From contig CM050651.1 in NCBI GenBank assembly GCA_027574665.1, positions 9,053,501 through 9,117,500 on the forward strand: DNA of 64,000 nt, written 5' to 3'. The notes under the pieces are model-generated. The model was not told the origin of the DNA and searched no databases. It worked only from the letters and a program-made list of their open reading frames with translations. The DNA is from Rhynochetos jubatus. Taxonomy: Eukaryota; Chordata; Aves; Eurypygiformes; Rhynochetidae. Positions within the stretch are counted from its first letter, which is position 1. Each line of letters starts with the position of its first letter. Below, one piece after another: positions 25,554-38,600 of the stretch. A program made the translations under genes and the position numbers.

Positions 25554-26590
25554 CACAGAATCGTTTCTGTTGGGAAAGGCCTTTAAGATCATCAAGTCCA
25601 ACCATTAACCTAACACTGCCAAACCTACCACTAAACCACATCCCTACGCGCCTCATCCACATCTCTTAAACACCTCCAGGGATGGAGACTCCACCACTTC
25701 CCTGGGCAGCCCGTTCAAAGGCCTGACAACCCTTTCAGGGAAGAAATGTTACCTAATATCCAATCTAACACCCCTGATGCAACCTGAGGCCATTTCCTCT
25801 TGTTCTGTTACTTGTCACTTGGGAGAGTAGATGGACACCCACCACGCTACAACCTCCTTTCAGGTAGCTGTAGAGAGCAATCAGGTCTCCCCTCAGCCTC
25901 CTCTTCTCCAGGCTCAACACCCCCAGCTCCCTCAGCCCCTCCTCACAGCACTTGTGCTCCAGACCCTTCCCCAGCTCCGTTCCCTTCTCTGGACACGCTC
26001 CAGCCCCTCAGTGTCTTGTTGCAGTGAGGGCACCAAAACTGAACACAGCATTTGAGGTGCGGCTGCCCAGTACAGAGGGGCAGTCACTGCCCTACTCCTG
26101 CTGGCCACACTGTTCCTGATGCAGGCCAGGATGCCGTTGGCCTTCTTGGCCACCTGGGCACACTGCTGGCTCATATTCTGCTGGCTGTTTAACACCACCA
26201 TGGGGTCCTTTTCCGCTGGGCAGCTTTCCAGCCACTTGTCCCCAAGCCTGCGGCGTTGCAGGGGGTTGTTGTGGCCCAGACGCAGGACCCAGCACTTGGC
26301 CTTGTTGAACCTCATGCAATTGGCCTCAGCCCATCGATCCAGCCTGTCCAGGTCCCTCTGCAGAGCCTTCCTATCCAAGTTGGTGTCATCTGCAAATTTA
26401 CTGAGGGTGCACTCGATCCCCTCATCCAGATGATTGATAAAGATATTAAACAGAACTGGGATCAAAACTGAGCCCTGGGACACACCACTTGTGACTGGCA
26501 AGTCACATATTTTGTCACACTCCTGTGTGTGACAAATCTTACACACCATTTTTGCCACCCTACTGTGTAGTAAATACATCTAAACCTTGC
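25554..26590 (-). mobile_element. CR1 LINE, 5'-truncated, with reverse transcriptase remnant
   Basis: The plus strand begins 'cacagaatcgtttctgttgg' and runs through the typical reversed CR1 3' region. On the minus strand an open frame at 26579-25932 matches the C-terminal half of CR1 reverse transcriptase. It contains the palm motif block ([18 protein letters not shown]) and a FADDTNLD motif at about 26390, the FADD version of the catalytic YxDD box. It is followed by the [10 protein letters not shown] and VLRLG blocks common in CR1 elements. The upstream fingers, the endonuclease domain and ORF1 are absent. The element is about 1.0 kb against about 4.5 kb for a full CR1, so it is dead. The RT frame runs out of register near 25930. 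Confidence 0.95.
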
Positions 26591-29500
26591 TGTCTAAGCT
26601 CCTCCTAGCATCTGTTTTTCTGGGCTCTGTTGTCATCCACCGCGTAGGCACGCCACCACCTAACAGTGCTTTGACAAAACCACTCCACCAGTAGCACTAT
26701 TTGGCTTAGACCACTACCAAGTGCTGGCACAGCAGACAGAAGAACAACATTGCTTGGGAAATCGAAAACGTGGCTGCAGCACTTGGAGAACAGTCCAACA
26801 GCAATTACCCAAACAGAAATAGTGCCTTTCCTGGGAAGCCAGCGGTGTCGGTTCCCAGACAGAAATCTCAGCTTTGACACAGCCTTTCCCGGCAAGCCAG
26901 ACCTCCCATCTGAAACACCAGCCACGGCCATCGCCGCAAGAGAACTGACACAGGTGGCACTGAAGGAGCACATGCAGGATGATTCAAGATGTTTAACGCA
27001 TTATTACGCCTCACGAGGCTTTACCACGTCAACATCAGCTAAGTATGAAAACGGTCACAGCAGATCTAACCAAAGATCCAGCCCCATCTTTAACAGCAGG
27101 CAAAGAGCAGAGGGGAAGAGGACGGCAGCAGCAAGCACTCAGCAGCTGAGAAACAGCACCTTGGTGCGCTGCTAAAGCTCAGTTAGCACTGAACTGAGCC
27201 AGGCTATCACGGCTCAGCTAAGCACTGCGACTGCAATCGGCACCTGACTGAGCTGTACCTCTTCGTGCCAAAACTTGGGTATCCATGAAGCACCAAATAA
27301 CACCCAGCATTTTCTCTTCCCAACTGCCCCCATTTTCTCTGGAAGTAACTTACGTCCTTTGCAAGCTGACTGTGCTCTGAGCAATGCTCACGTTTAATTC
27401 ACTGTCTTACACATAAGCCTGGCAAATGCACCTGACTGAGCGTTGCATCCTCAAATAGGATCGAGACTCCTGTTTCTGTCCCTAACAGATAGTCATTTAC
27501 TGGTGTGGCATCTCACAGACTTAGAACACACCATAGGCCTGGAAAATCCGTATCTCATTTTCTCTCTGCGATATATTCAGCTCGAAATTCCGTTACTGAT
27601 GAGGGATTTTCACTCCACCCCACATGAATATGACTATTCCTGGTATACTAGGGAGAATGAGTTTGAAAAGCAAATTCCCCAGAGCAAAGCACACGAGTTA
27701 ACTCATATGAAATAATGCCTAAATAAATCACAAACAAATCACGTCTACTACTTTTGCTGCCTTACAGTAAATTTGATTAGTAGCTACATCAAAAGTAGCT
27801 CCAATAAAGTGCGTAGATTGTGAAAAATAGGTGAAGAGGCAGTTTGATTGGTTGGCAACCCTAATGAAGTCTGTGTGGGGACACCGCCAACACGTTCGGG
27901 TTATGTGCACATGCAGATCTTCGTGCAGCGGTGCTGCCGCTGTGCCTCTGCCAACAAGGAACGTTTGCCCTGTCAGCAGCAGTGCTTCTGGCCACACTCA
28001 GTGCTCATTCCTCTTCAGATTTCCCCCTCCTACCAGCTTCACAAGTATTAATCAAAAGCCATTCATCAAAAGTCTTCCCCATGCAGCAGTTTGAGCTCTA
28101 TGCCACACAGCCCTCAGCAGGGAAGAGTCAAAGAGCTGCGCCATTTGACCTCATGTGCCCTTTTTAGTTCAAGACGCAGCATGCATGTCAGCTCTGCCAT
28201 AAATATCACACCTATGTGACAAGGCCTCATGGCAGTCTTCACCTCGCTAGCTTTTGTCACCCTATTAATCACACTTCCTCCTGAAGTCACCCGTGCCGCA
28301 CTGACCTGCAGGAGCCTGGGTTGGCAGAGGAGCTGCCTACGGTGCTCGGGGCGCAGCCCGCAGGAACCACGCCTTGGGGGGGTCGGGGGGGGAGGCACGT
28401 GCCACTTCTCAGCTCCTCTGCTCTCGCCTGTGCAGCAACGCTTGCTTGCTTCACAATCTTTTTTGGAACGATCTTGAAAAAAACCTGTTAGGGAAATGCA
28501 AAATAAAGAGTATTTCAATACAGCACCTGAAGTTTTTATTTAAATCCAGTGCAATTTGTTGTGAGCTTGAGGAACTTCCCCCACCCTCCCTGAGGAACCC
28601 CCAAAATGCACCCAATCCCCCATCGGTCCCCAGAACAGCTGCTGGGTCTCCAGAGTGCTCCCACAGCTACTGCGCACAGCTCGACCTTCATCAAAGCTGG
28701 TTTGTGGTCTTCCTCTTTGGGGATGGTGCGATAACATAAAAGTAGACAGAAAGCTCGTGTGAACAGCGTACATTTTCACACATTACAAAATACCCCGCTC
28801 ACCAGAGATGGAAACACAAACCTTACGCTGGGCCAGACTTCTGGTCTGATTTGGCCAACATGGCCAGGAATTTGGGTGTAGGTGGGGGATCGCTGTCCCT
28901 CAAAGCCACCGTGTACCACGGGTCAGCCGGTGGCCCGCCACATCCAGGCATCAAGCCAGCTTGCCGAGGAACTGCGTTACAGAGGCTGCAGAGGCAGTTG
29001 TAGCCTTCTCCCAGGCCAAGGGAAGTGCAAGGCTGGATCAAGCTTGAGGGGACTGAAAACCAGCCCCAGCACCCGGCCGAGGGAGCACTGGCAGCCCACG
29101 GCATCGGGCACTACTGCATCCTAAGGAACGCACCGCAGGCAGCACTGTCCCCCAGTTCCGACGTTCTCTTCTATTTTCTGTAATTTACCTATAGATGAGT
29201 AATTGTTCTGACTCTCACAAAGGTCTCGTCCTTGATGATAATGAGACAAAAGCTTCCGCAGCGTGAAAGTGTTTTGTGTAAAAAAGCACTGCCTTTCACT
29301 GTGCTGTATTTTATTATACTTCTTGTTATGCTTTATTATAGATTTACTTCAATTTTCCAAAATACTCTGTAGACTGAAATATAAGATAGGCTTCAAATGC
29401 TTCATGAAATAAGCAACAAAAAGCCTTCAAATTTACCAACAAAATAAAGTCATCTCCCAGAATGAATCAAGAAAACCGCCAGGCCATTTTCAAGTAAAAT

Positions 29501-29698
29501 GATACCGCATTGCCAGAATGACAAGCACAGAATTGCCTCACAGATAATAAAGCAGAACTGAACTTTAGAAACCTCATATAGACTTTCTACAGTGAATCAT
29601 CTTTTTTTTTAATTTTAGCTGGAGGTTGAAGAAAGGGTGATTCATCCCATTCTGAAATTGTTTTCTCTTTCAATACAATACAACTTTGTTTTCTGCAG
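26591..29698. other. No gene seen
   Basis: After the CR1 element there are open frames at 26750-27175 (plus, 141 codons) and 28114-28518 (minus), without splice partners or domains. A somewhat CpG-rich spot at 28290-28400 could hold a promoter for the candidate exon at 29699, but the evidence is weak. Confidence 0.4.
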
Positions 29699-32600
29699 CA
29701 TCTTTTGAGCAATGGTAGAAGCACAGAATAACCACCAGTTAAATCAGTCCTGGCAGAAGAGAAAAACAAGTCTGAGGACAGGAAGACTCATTTTCCACCT
29801 GAGATTTAGGAAGGAGTGGAGAATCAATGAGGCAGAGTTGTACGAAAAAGCCTTTCTCAAGGCCAAGAAAATACATCTGCTTAAAACAGAAGCAAATATT
29901 TTGAAGGCAGAGAGAGAAACGTTCAACATTAGGTGAAAAGAAGAAACTGGGAGAGATGTGCTTTAAAACCAGTGAGTCATCTGGGAGCAGTTTCTTAGCG
30001 ATCAGGGGAGAGCGAAGGGCTTGTGACGTGGCCAAGCCAGTTTTGTCGCAGCCAGTGGCTGGTGACGTCATTGCAGATGCACCGGGGCGGCGGGAGCTGG
30101 GGCGAGGAGGGAGGAAGCGGTGGATGAGGATGCACCGATAACCATCGATGCTGCATGTAACACTGTGGGAGCACCGAGCGCTGACGTGCTCATGGGGCCG
30201 AAGTGAAGGGGAACGTAAAGCCAAAGCCAAGGAGGAAACAGATGCTAAAGTAACAAGAAATAAATGAACTAAGCCGGGTCTGGGAGTGTATCTCTTCCCC
30301 AAAATGGGGATGCCTGGCTTTGAGACTCCTAGCAAGGAAGCTGAAATAAACCCACAAGTCCTCTTGCTCAGCAGCCAGAGTGACTGCGGGTAGCCGCTAC
30401 CCGTGACTAATACCATAGCGATTCTTGCCGGCGCTGAGAACGTGCAGGTCCTGCGTCATGCAGCAGGAGGTACACGCTAGGCACTGGGGTCACTTACTAT
30501 GTACCTCTTGCCTATAAATTTAGGAGACAATTATTCCCTGTACATTTAATTCTCAGAACCTTGGGTAAACTAATGTACTTGGTGAAGTCATCTTGGGAAA
30601 ACTGTTTGCCAGGAAGGATTTGAAGGAGTAGAGGGTGACTTGACACCTCCATTGCAGCAGCTGTTCCCAAAGGTGCTGGCGACACTGCCTCCTGGAGAAG
30701 GCAAGACAGGCAGGCAGGGATTTGTGTAGGCACTGCTGTCCAGCATGCCCAGCCAGGAGCAAGCAGGTGACATCCTGTGCTCTGCAACCACCTGGGGCCT
30801 GGGCTTGCCTTCACACGCTGGCCTGCAAACCTCACCAAGGAGCTCCAAATTTTGAAGAACCTCTTTGATCATCTCATGCAGGGCTCAGCTTCTGTGGGCA
30901 GCTGGCTCCTACAAGTGCACACCTGAATCACGATGGTGCTCCTCCAGGCACAAAAGACGTTGGGACTCCATCTCTCTAGTGTCACTCTTTCTTCTCCAAG
31001 ACACCTTCTGTAACCTCATCTTCAGCCCTTTGAACTGCAGTTTGAGGTGAGCTATTAGAGGACCCTCATCAATCTCTGACCATTGGGTGTTCTTCTCTCA
31101 ACAGGTAAGATCCTTGTTTGTGACCATGAGAGACATGATCTCAGCTACACAGCTCCCCAGCAAACAACTGCCACCTCACATAACCCAGAGAAGGACAACC
31201 ACTGCTTGGTACAAGGGTGAAAGATGCCAGACTGCCCCAGTGCTGCAGCGTAACAGCAAAAAACAAGAAGGAAAAAAGTCCCCCTCACACAAGTGACAGC
31301 AGAAGGAGATGGAGGGAATTCAGGGCGATGGGGGCAAGAAGAAGAAAATTATGGGAAGAGGTGAGCGGGGACATGTTCCAAAAAAAGATCAAGATCAAGA
31401 TCCTCCTGTCGGAGAAGTCTATTTAAATCTAACCTGTAGCTCCTTTCTTTCCTTCTAGCCATTTATAAGGTGTACCTTGCAGGCCTTGGGGAGCCGGGGA
31501 AGGGGAGAGGTATACGGCAGCCTTCATTTACTCTGTTAGCAAATCACGCTGCGATTCCTGCATCTCCTGGATGGCTGAACGCCCTGCTTCTCACTTTAGA
31601 TTCTCTGTTTTGCCATATATTACAAAAAAAACACAAGAAAAATATACCACGTATGGAGGTGGGGCGAGGAAGTGACCTCTCAAGGTTCCCTCCAGTCCTG
31701 TCCTAGGTCATGTCCCAAATATTTCCAATGATGTATCCTTTTTCTAAACAGGCATGGCTGTATCAAATCAAAAGTACTCGCGTAGGACTTGCTATGTCCT
31801 TTTTTCCCCCCCTCCATGTGAGCTACAAAAGTAACAACAGGAGTCTGGAGAAGGGCTTTGATGTCACTCAGAGTGACACCACTAATAGGTCTGGTCCACA
31901 GTCATGTAAAAGACTATAAACAACAACATGGGGGCTCTTTGGTAACATCTTTCACTCAAAGCTCTTCACAGAGGAAGTCACTTCCCCTCCAACAGCTCAG
32001 GGAAGAGAGGAGTGGCACAAAAGGCTCTCCGTGAGGGACCGAATGGTCCCAGGAGGTGCTCAGGCATGAACCCCCAGTGACCGTAAGCAGTGTGCACAAC
32101 ATTTTTTGCCACTTCTCCATTATTTTTAAGCCCGTTGCTGCTCATTTATTCCCCTGTGTGTGCCCTACTAGGATTACTTACTGACCTGCTCAGCATTGCA
32201 CAGTGTATGGAGTATATGGAGAAAACAACTCAGGTGAAGGGTGATATTTGATGCTGCTGTCCTCCAAACCGAGTCACATCATGTGAAAGGACATCTGAAG
32301 CCTTTAGTGCAAATGACCCTCCTTAGCTCCCAGCTGCCCTCACAGGCAGCTCTGCAGCATATAAAGCAACAACAACATCGGTGAGGAACAAAACACTTCA
32401 GATCACAGGCTCTCGAAAGGTCGAGGTTTCAGGTTATTTGCTTCCCTCCTAGATAATAGTCTATCAAAATATAAACCACCCCACCCTAGTTTCAAAACAC
32501 CAACATGCAGCTCTAAGGTGGGGTAAACCAAGGGCATTCGCTCCCTGCTGTTTTTTAAGAAACATTATTATCGTTCTTCATTCAAGCAACAGCAGTTAAA

Positions 32601-35600
32601 TAAAGGAATAATGTATATCAGACCCACCTCAAAGAAAATCTTTGTTGCTGTCGAGTACAGCATCAATCGTTTTTTGCATAAGACACAAAGGGCATGTCCA
32701 CGCTATCCACACGTCTTTCAGAACCATCAAGTTGCACGATGGTGAACCAAATGCTCTTACTGCTGGCACGCCCATCTGCCTTTCTTGGGGACAGATGCTC
32801 AAGCGTCCCTCGTGGCTTACCTGGAGGGGAGCAGGTTGGATTGCACAAGGGTTTGGATGACGCCTGGCCTGGTGTGGGTCCCCGTGACGGAAGCTCTGCC
32901 ATGCTCTCGGGTGTCACTGGCACGCACGTTGAAGCTCTCAGGTGTGGGGGGTTGAGGGCAGCTTCTCTGTGCACCAACTCTTTTTATTTCTAAAAGGCAA
33001 CTCAGCTTACCCTGCATTGCTGTACATGCTCTGAAGAGGCAAAGAAACAAAAAGGAGTGAGACTTTTTTAGAAGTTTCATTTAAAATAACCTCAATTTAC
33101 TTAGCCTTCTAAAGCAAATAAAGTGCTTTTCCATTAAAAGGCTGCTTGTCACAGAAGCATTCTCCAGAAGGAAACTCGCTCGGCTTGTGCAAACTGAAGT
33201 TAAAGAATAGTAACATCCTGGTGACTTATCTTGGTTCCTAAGTAAATCCATCAACCCCTTCCCCCGAGCCTCACATCTTCCTAAACCTCAGCCTTTGCGG
33301 GCAAGACTACACATGTATTTTATCTTTTGCAAAAAGACTGCACGGATTTTGAATCGAAAGACTTCAAGACATTTCATCATTTAGAAATAGTACGATAGTT
33401 TGTGTTTTAAGTTACTTCCTACTGTATCCTCTTGATAAAATGAAGGCTATACGCCTTCACAATTTTCCATTTACACGGAATTCCACCAGTTTAATCAAAG
33501 TGAAACATAAGGTACTGTTATGGTCCTTGTACCTTCAGATTTCCTTACTGATAACCCACATACTATCCGTTAACCCATTGCATCATTCAGAAGAATAAAC
33601 AACCTGGGCTCAGCATACAGGAAGCTGAACAAAAAGGAAATAGAAAATATTAGTTTTCATATATATTTTTTGACCTCAGGCACAGTTCCTACTGACATAT
33701 TTTCACAAATCAAGGTTATCCTTTAGAAGAGCTTCTTCAGTTCTCTACGGAGACAAAAAGCATTTCCTATTTTTATTTTTCAAGTTTGAGCCTTTTTTAT
33801 TTAAAGCACCGTTGCCTCAATCCCACTGAGCTGAAGGATGGATCTGGTAGTTAATAAGGGTAACAAAAGTCAGACTTATTTCCCATTCTCTCGTAACAAG
33901 CCACCCTGAATCACCCAGGCTGTAAGCAACATAAGCACGTATTTTTTTCCCAGCAGCATTCTTTTGTTTTAGCAAGACTTCACATGCTCCCCTATTTCGC
34001 ATGCCCTCTTTTCACAGGCTGCATGGAGTCGGAAAGTTACTTGCTTTAATAGTGCTGATTGTGAACACAATCAACTCACAAGGCTGAAATCAATGCAATA
34101 CGAATTGTCGTTGTATTGATAGGGAAAGCACCGTGCCATCCTAAGTTACTCAAAAATGCTTCTGACGGCAGTGAGATGAACAGGAAGGCAGATGCCTGCC
34201 CCCATAACTTCTTTCTTTTGTGCCGTTACAACATGGGATGTTGTCACCTCACACCTCTAAGATTTTGTTTGGCATCTCCTAATTAGCAGGCTATCGGTGT
34301 GCCATAGCTGGCACAGTTTCTGGGCCTGAAGAAGAGGGACAGGCAGAGCAGGAAAATCCTTGGTGCCCCCTAAGCATCAGTGCTCACGGAGCACTAGGGG
34401 CTTAGGCATTGTGAACAATTCTGCGCCTTGCCATGCCTCTTCAGGGACCTGCAACGCTGCCTGTGCTGAAGATACAACAACCTGTCTGCTGGAGAGGGGA
34501 GACTATGCATCTGCTGAAAATGGCATAAATACTGACCTATTAAGGACTAGGCATTTGTAATGCCAAAAATCTGCGCCTTAGGCCCATCAAACGTGCATAA
34601 TGGAAGGGTCAAGTCCTTGCACAACATCAAAGCTTTCTTGTCTCTCTCACTCAGCCCCCACTCTAGCAACTAGGCTGAGTGAGGGCCAGAAGCTGGGAGA
34701 GGACACAGCCAGGAGAGCTGACATGAATTAGCCAAAGACACACTCCATCCCTAATAAAGTTATGCTCAGCAATAAAAACGGGGTGGCGGCAGGTAGCTTG
34801 GAGGCTGGATGGACATCAGCCGCCTTGTGCGAAGCAGCGAGTGAGTGCCTTTGCATCACTTTTCCCCCTTCCCTTTACTTCCCTTTAATAAAAAACATTA
34901 TCTTGACCCACGAGTCTTTTCGCTTTTGCTCTTCCTTTACTCTCCCCCATTGCACAGGGGGAGTGAGTGAGAGTGCAGTGGTGGGGTGCTTAGCTGCTGG
35001 CTGGGGTCAACCCACCCCAGTGGGAAAGAGCCTGGTGCTTTGAAAAAGCCAAGGTAGTCATGTGTATGTTCTGGGTGTTCGCTGACCCCTCACAACCATG
35101 CCTCACGGAATTCTGCAATGCTGTGTGAGAAGGGAATGTAGTGGCATTTTCCCCTTGTGTTTCCTTTTGAGGCCAATAAAAAAATCCCTAGATACCAGAT
35201 GGAGAGTTTGACGCATCAACCCAGGTGAAATTCCCCCTAGATTCCCCAGTCATCATTCAGGCAGCTTGATCTTGGGCAACAGACTACTGGAGAGAAGGAT
35301 GTGGTACACTTTTATAGGACTTGCTGGTGTAAACCCCTCTTCTGGGCAGAACAAGCTATACCGATGGACATTTTTTTATTTATGTAATTGCATCACCATG
35401 GGGTGCTGTGTCTACCAAAAGTGGTCTCAACCCTTCCTTCTATCTTCCACCCTTGTGTTCTGATAGTTTTGCAAGTAATTGCAATACAACCTATACATTT
35501 ACTGTAATGTCTATATTCCATGATAGCAGGTACATACCACTACTACTACTACGTACTCATAGAACAGAACAGCACAAAGCAAGCCGTATCTTCTGAGAAA

Positions 35601-38600
35601 ACTGATCCGGGCAGCACACAGTACTGTTCCTCGGAGGAGACCAGAGGACCACCAAAAGAAGCCACTTACAACTCTGTTCTTTATCATTCATTTTTCCCCA
35701 GCTAATTGGGAAAATATTCTTTTCCTTTTTTATAACTTCCCATAGACTAAGATGGGTATTGTTAATTTAAAACTTAATTAGGCAGTACAACTCTAAATAC
35801 ATTGTCTTTACCACTGCACCACAGTAACTTGTTATTAAAGTTGGCACACACACTAATTACGGTTGTGTAAGACTTCAGAATAAAGGATACTCTTTTCACT
35901 TCCTCAGTGCCAGACTTCTTGATGGTAGGAACATTTTTCTCAGTAATTTAACTAAAAGTCTAAGAAATGGGATATCCAGGCTATTTCTAAAGCTGCTTTT
36001 GAAATACGTACTACATCTTAAGCAAACCTTCTTGCATATATATAAAACCAACTTCTTTCGGCTGTTTTGTGGCACACACGGGTTTGTTCATAGTATTAAA
36101 GACTAACTTTTTCAGTCACTTCCATAAACCTTCAGTGGCTCTGAATCACATTATTTGGTTCCCAAGTTCTTTCAGGGCTGCTTATGAAATCTGACACTGA
36201 TTTTTGCCGAAGTTACTGCAATACAAGAATGTAACCAGTAGATTTGTTCAGTAATTCCTTTAAAGATTACCCATCAAGCAATCAGTACAGGCAGAAGATT
36301 ATTTCAGGGGGTATTTTGGTGAATGTAGGAGAATTTCTTGAGATACAGTGAACAGCTAGCTCTCCCCTGAGCCGGTGAAGCTGCTGGAGAGGTCAGGAAC
36401 AGAAGCACCCCGTTTCAGCCCCATGCCATCCCTGGGGGTGTCTGTAAGCTGAGCACTGCTCCCTACCACAGTCAGCCCCAGGACAGACACTGCACGAGGT
36501 GCTCTGCGGGCATGCACTTATACCTGGGCACGCTGACTTGTTTTGACATTGATCCCGCTGCAGTCAGTAGTTTTTCTCCTAAGAAAGCCTGACAGGACCC
36601 CATCTTCCCAACTGCGAAGGTAATATGTGCAGGAGGTATGTTTTTCTCTGCCATCTTTCTGTACAGCCTAAGGAAATAAGTACTTGTACCATTTATGCCT
36701 CCCCTTTTCTGATAAAATGGTTTTCCTTAGCTCTAAGATACTTGCCACTTTCACATGATGCTAAATAGAAACACTGTCATCTGCAGCACATAGATAACTA
36801 AATATTGCTTACCACAGTGTTAGACAGATCTTTTTCAAAGCTGATATTGCATCCTGCCATTTCACTGTAACTCTGGTCTAAGTCAGGAGGGCAGAGAGAG
36901 CAAGAAAACGAAGCAGCAGCTGAACTCGGGTAGGAAGTTTTCATCTTCTGTCTCTCAGCAGAGTACGTGATTCTTTTCTGGGGATGTGAATGTACTTAAA
37001 CCGCTGACAATATTCAAAAGTCCACTAGAGAGCACCTATGCCTCACATTTACTGAGGGTTTGTTTTTTTAATTAGTTATCTGACATTTATTACCCTTAAC
37101 TCAAATGACTAATCAGACCCAAAAAGCTTTCTCAGTACTAGGCTGAGAAGCGATGGAGGCTGCTCTGATTCATACCAGTGTAATAGCTCTCTCTCTGATC
37201 TGGTCATGGTCATGCACATCCTCGTTCTTACAGAAATCCTGGCTCATATGCTAGTTTGGGATATTTCATTTGCACTGAAGAAATGCAGGGCTGAGTTACA
37301 GGCTTTTCCTTAAGCAAGCCTTGAGTACCTCACGTTGCGAGCTCCCTTGAATTCCTTCAGGAGGGGAAGAGTACAGATGTTTTGGAAGACGTCCACAGCA
37401 AGAGGCAGACAAAGGGCCTGATCTTTCCAGTCAGTGGATAAAATGGAAACTGAAAAATAGCTAAATAAGGCTCTTTTACCCCATTTCCACTAGGTGCACA
37501 GAAGTGCTGTGTAGGTCTAACGAAGTGGTAAGCCACAGCAGGCCACATCAGCCTGTATCAGGCCATCTTCCACTAACTTACGGAACAAGCGAAATAACAC
37601 CAAAGAATAACTTATGGTAATAAGAAGACAATGTATTGTACAAAATAGAGTTTTATAGAGAGAAGACAATTTATTGTATAAAATATTGGCTTCTCCTGAC
37701 CATTCTTGTAACCTTATAAAGAGGTTAAACTTGTCTTTCTTCAAACATCAAGGAATAGGTTTAATATAAAGATACCGTTTAGATTCCAAACTCTATTTAT
37801 CTTTCTGTGAGAAGAAAAAATAAAGGAAACAACTACCTGTCTTAACAGCCGGTAAATCCAGATTCCCTAGCCGTGTCTGGCAAGTCAAAGAAAATTGCTC
37901 TGGCCCTGTTAGAAGCAGACAAACGTTAGTAAGGCGGGAGGCTACCACCTTGTCTCCAGCCCCCAGACCTAAGCAGATACGCATTGGCTAGCTATTCCCT
38001 CAGCTGCACAAAGCTTTCACAGATTTTCCATAGCTCCCCATCGTCACCCAAGCATGTCACCCAGTGCATGAGAGGGAGGACTAACAGCAGGAGCACATGC
38101 ATGTCAGTACAGTGCCATGGCAGTGGTGCCACAGCAAGCAAGTCAGGGTTAAGGGCCTACACCTCTCCCCAGTGCAGCTTCCCAGCCCCCTCAAGAGTCC
38201 TTCAAGTCCCAGCATTTTCTTCAACTCGCATTATTCTGGACCCTTAGAACCTGCCTTAAAGTGCCTGGGTAGTTCTACTTTGGCACACTGGTTTGCTGAC
38301 CTCCCTTTTTTGTATCACATCACTTAGCCCTCATGCATGAAGTTGGAAGGCACAGTTTGTGTATGCCAAAGGTCAGGTTTTCCTTGTGTACTTTAACAGC
38401 CAATTCTTTGTCCTTTGTTCTCGGGAATACTGATTACCCACTGTGTATGACGCTGACATTGTTTCCCACCTGTGAAAAAATAAAGAGCAAGCATAAAAAT
38501 GTTTCTGAGCCACCAGGCATGTATACCAAATCATAAAGATCTAAGAAAGCACAGAGAATAACTATTAAATGTTAGACCTATCGCCTAAAACAGGGCAAGC

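Noticed and set aside
29739..30416. 225-codon minus-strand open frame
   Set aside because: Its Cys, Ser, Leu and Pro-rich make-up is typical of the antisense of a Lys/Glu-rich exon and a GC-rich promoter spot, and the plus strand has the better splice sites.
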